From NCBI RefSeq assembly GCF_003435375.1, contig NZ_QWGL01000009.1:45723-109722 (forward strand): 64,000 bases of DNA. The letters run 5' to 3'. This DNA is from Clostridium sp. AM34-11AC (GTDB lineage: Bacteria > Bacillota > Clostridia > Lachnospirales > Lachnospiraceae). Numbering within the stretch: the stretch's first letter is position 1; each line of letters opens with the position of its first letter. A program made the translations under genes and the position numbers. Below the pieces are notes generated by a model, which worked only from the letters and a program-made list of their open reading frames with translations, did no database searches and had not been told where the DNA came from. Positions 63,087 to 64,000 of the stretch are shown here, one piece after another.

Positions 63087-63928
63087 TCACATTAAAGGGT
63101 GCAGAGGTTTCTGCAAAAATCAAGGAACAGGTTCTCGCAATGAACGGGAAATTAGGCGGATATGTGCCGACAGCGGCCATCGTCCGGATCGGCGAGCGGC
63201 CGGATGATCTCTCCTACGAGAGAAATGTCATGAAACGTATTGCGGCATATGGAATGGAGACAATGTCATATGTGTATCCGGCGGATATCACAGAGGAGGA
63301 GTTCTTTGCGGAGTTCCAGAAGATCAATGATGACGAGGCCATCGACGGAATTCTGTTATTTCGCCCGCTGCCGAAGTATATCAATGAAAAACGTGCGGAG
63401 CAGATGATCCGGCCGGAGAAGGACCTCGACGGAATCTGTGCAGTGAATACGGCGAAGGTGTTTGCAGGAGAGAAGGACGGTTTTGCTCCGTGTACGGCTG
63501 AGGCGGTCATTGAGGTGTTAAAGGCATTTGATATTCCAATGGAAGGAAAGCGCGCGGTGATCGTCGGACGCAGCATGGTCGTTGGACGTCCGCTGTCCAT
63601 GTTGATGTTGAAGGAAAACGCGACGGTGACTGTGTGCCATACAAAGACGAAGGACTTAAAGGCAGTCTGCCGGGAAGCGGACATTCTCGTCGCGGCGGCA
63701 GGTAAGGCGAAGATGTTAGACGCGTCCTTCTTAAAGGAAGGAGCTGTGCTGATCGACGTTGGAATCAACGTGGATGAGAACGGAAAGCTCTGCGGCGACG
63801 TCCTCTGGGAAGGTCTGGAAGAAAAAGCCTCCGCGGCGACCCCGGTCCCGGGCGGCGTCGGAGCTGTGACGACGGCTGTACTGGCGAAGCATCTGGCGAT
63901 GGCGGCGGAGAGAAAGGTGAATCGGTAA
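63083..63928 (+). CDS. folD: Bifunctional methylene-THF dehydrogenase/methenyl-THF cyclohydrolase
   Basis: FolD (281 residues) interconverts 5,10-methylene-, 5,10-methenyl- and 10-formyl-tetrahydrofolate. Marks: YERNVMKRIAAYGM with the catalytic Lys, DGILLFRPLPKYINEK, PEKDLDGICAVN, the NAD(P) motif GRSMVVGRPLSMLML and ATPVPGGVGAVTTAVLAKHL. It starts within the stop of the cyclodeaminase gene. No terminator was found before the window ends. Confidence 0.95.
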   Translation: MITLKGAEVSAKIKEQVLAMNGKLGGYVPTAAIVRIGERPDDLSYERNVMKRIAAYGMETMSYVYPADITEEEFFAEFQKINDDEAIDGILLFRPLPKYINEKRAEQMIRPEKDLDGICAVNTAKVFAGEKDGFAPCTAEAVIEVLKAFDIPMEGKRAVIVGRSMVVGRPLSMLMLKENATVTVCHTKTKDLKAVCREADILVAAAGKAKMLDASFLKEGAVLIDVGINVDENGKLCGDVLWEGLEEKASAATPVPGGVGAVTTAVLAKHLAMAAERKVNR

Positions 63929-64000
63929 ATTTTCTGAATTTTTCGGGAAAGAGCATAAATAAACCTAGATTATTCACGGATCAGCCGTGAAAGTGGCTGA

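Noticed and set aside
63929..64000. Hairpin near the right end as a folD terminator
   Set aside because: TCACGG/CCGTGA can pair, but the window ends before any U-tract is seen.

Overview
The window looks like chromosome from an anaerobic, butyrate-forming Clostridia bacterium, most likely a Lachnospiraceae relative (Clostridium cluster XIVa). The grounds are a complete acetyl-CoA-to-butyrate locus with butyryl-CoA:acetate CoA-transferase and Bcd/EtfAB, iron-sulfur L-serine dehydratase (SdaAA/SdaAB), long-form Hpf next to secA and prfB, choline-binding-type wall repeats, strong AGGAGG ribosome sites and intrinsic terminators with U-tracts. GC by eye is near one half, except for an AT-richer island at about 18.2-21.8 kb. 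No rRNA, tRNA or CRISPR array was seen.

Layout: 0.1-7 kb holds housekeeping genes (DUF4190 membrane protein, Tex, a PatB-like aminotransferase, a YcxB-like protein, TsaE, TsaB, and the convergent EF-P 5-aminopentanone reductase YmfI). 7.4-15.3 kb is a catabolic-looking locus: RraA-type aldolase, MatC/SLC13-like permease, beta-propeller lactonase, two paralogous LysR regulators and an Aquifex-type aconitase whose promoter carries two 16-bp direct repeats. 15.6-18.2 kb has thioredoxin reductase and an SH3b-NlpC/P60 wall hydrolase. 18.4-21.6 kb is a small decayed integrative element bounded by a 23-bp direct repeat; it contains an AlbA_2/ATPase/HTH gene, a frameshifted metG 3' fragment, and a Tn916-type integrase lacking its N-terminus and ending at an early stop. 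21.9-29 kb has sdaAB-sdaAA, hpf, a DnaA-box-rich intergenic region, secA and prfB. 29.2-36 kb has two secreted wall-repeat proteins, a BCCT transporter, a MATE exporter and a LysR gene. 36.1-41.3 kb has GltS, a GlnL/GlnK-like two-component system and an aspartate-type aminotransferase. 41.4-46.1 kb is GtrA-YfhO-argH.

46.6-55.8 kb is the butyrate locus: a LysR gene, but (minus strand), then thl-crt-hbd and bcd-etfB-etfA (plus strand). Together they condense two acetyl-CoA, reduce and dehydrate to crotonyl-CoA, reduce this by electron bifurcation, and release butyrate by CoA exchange with acetate. 55.9-59.9 kb has an AEC-transporter remnant, a LysR gene, an intergenic cloverleaf-like structured element, an NhaC antiporter with a well-placed candidate LysR operator, and a small coiled-coil protein. 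59.9-64 kb has a lipoprotein, argG (away from argH), and a cyclodeaminase-folD one-carbon operon.

The strongest leads are the four-way-junction element at 57757-57878, the metG/integrase chimera, the DnaA-box pairs upstream of secA, and the RraA-permease-lactonase-aconitase locus.
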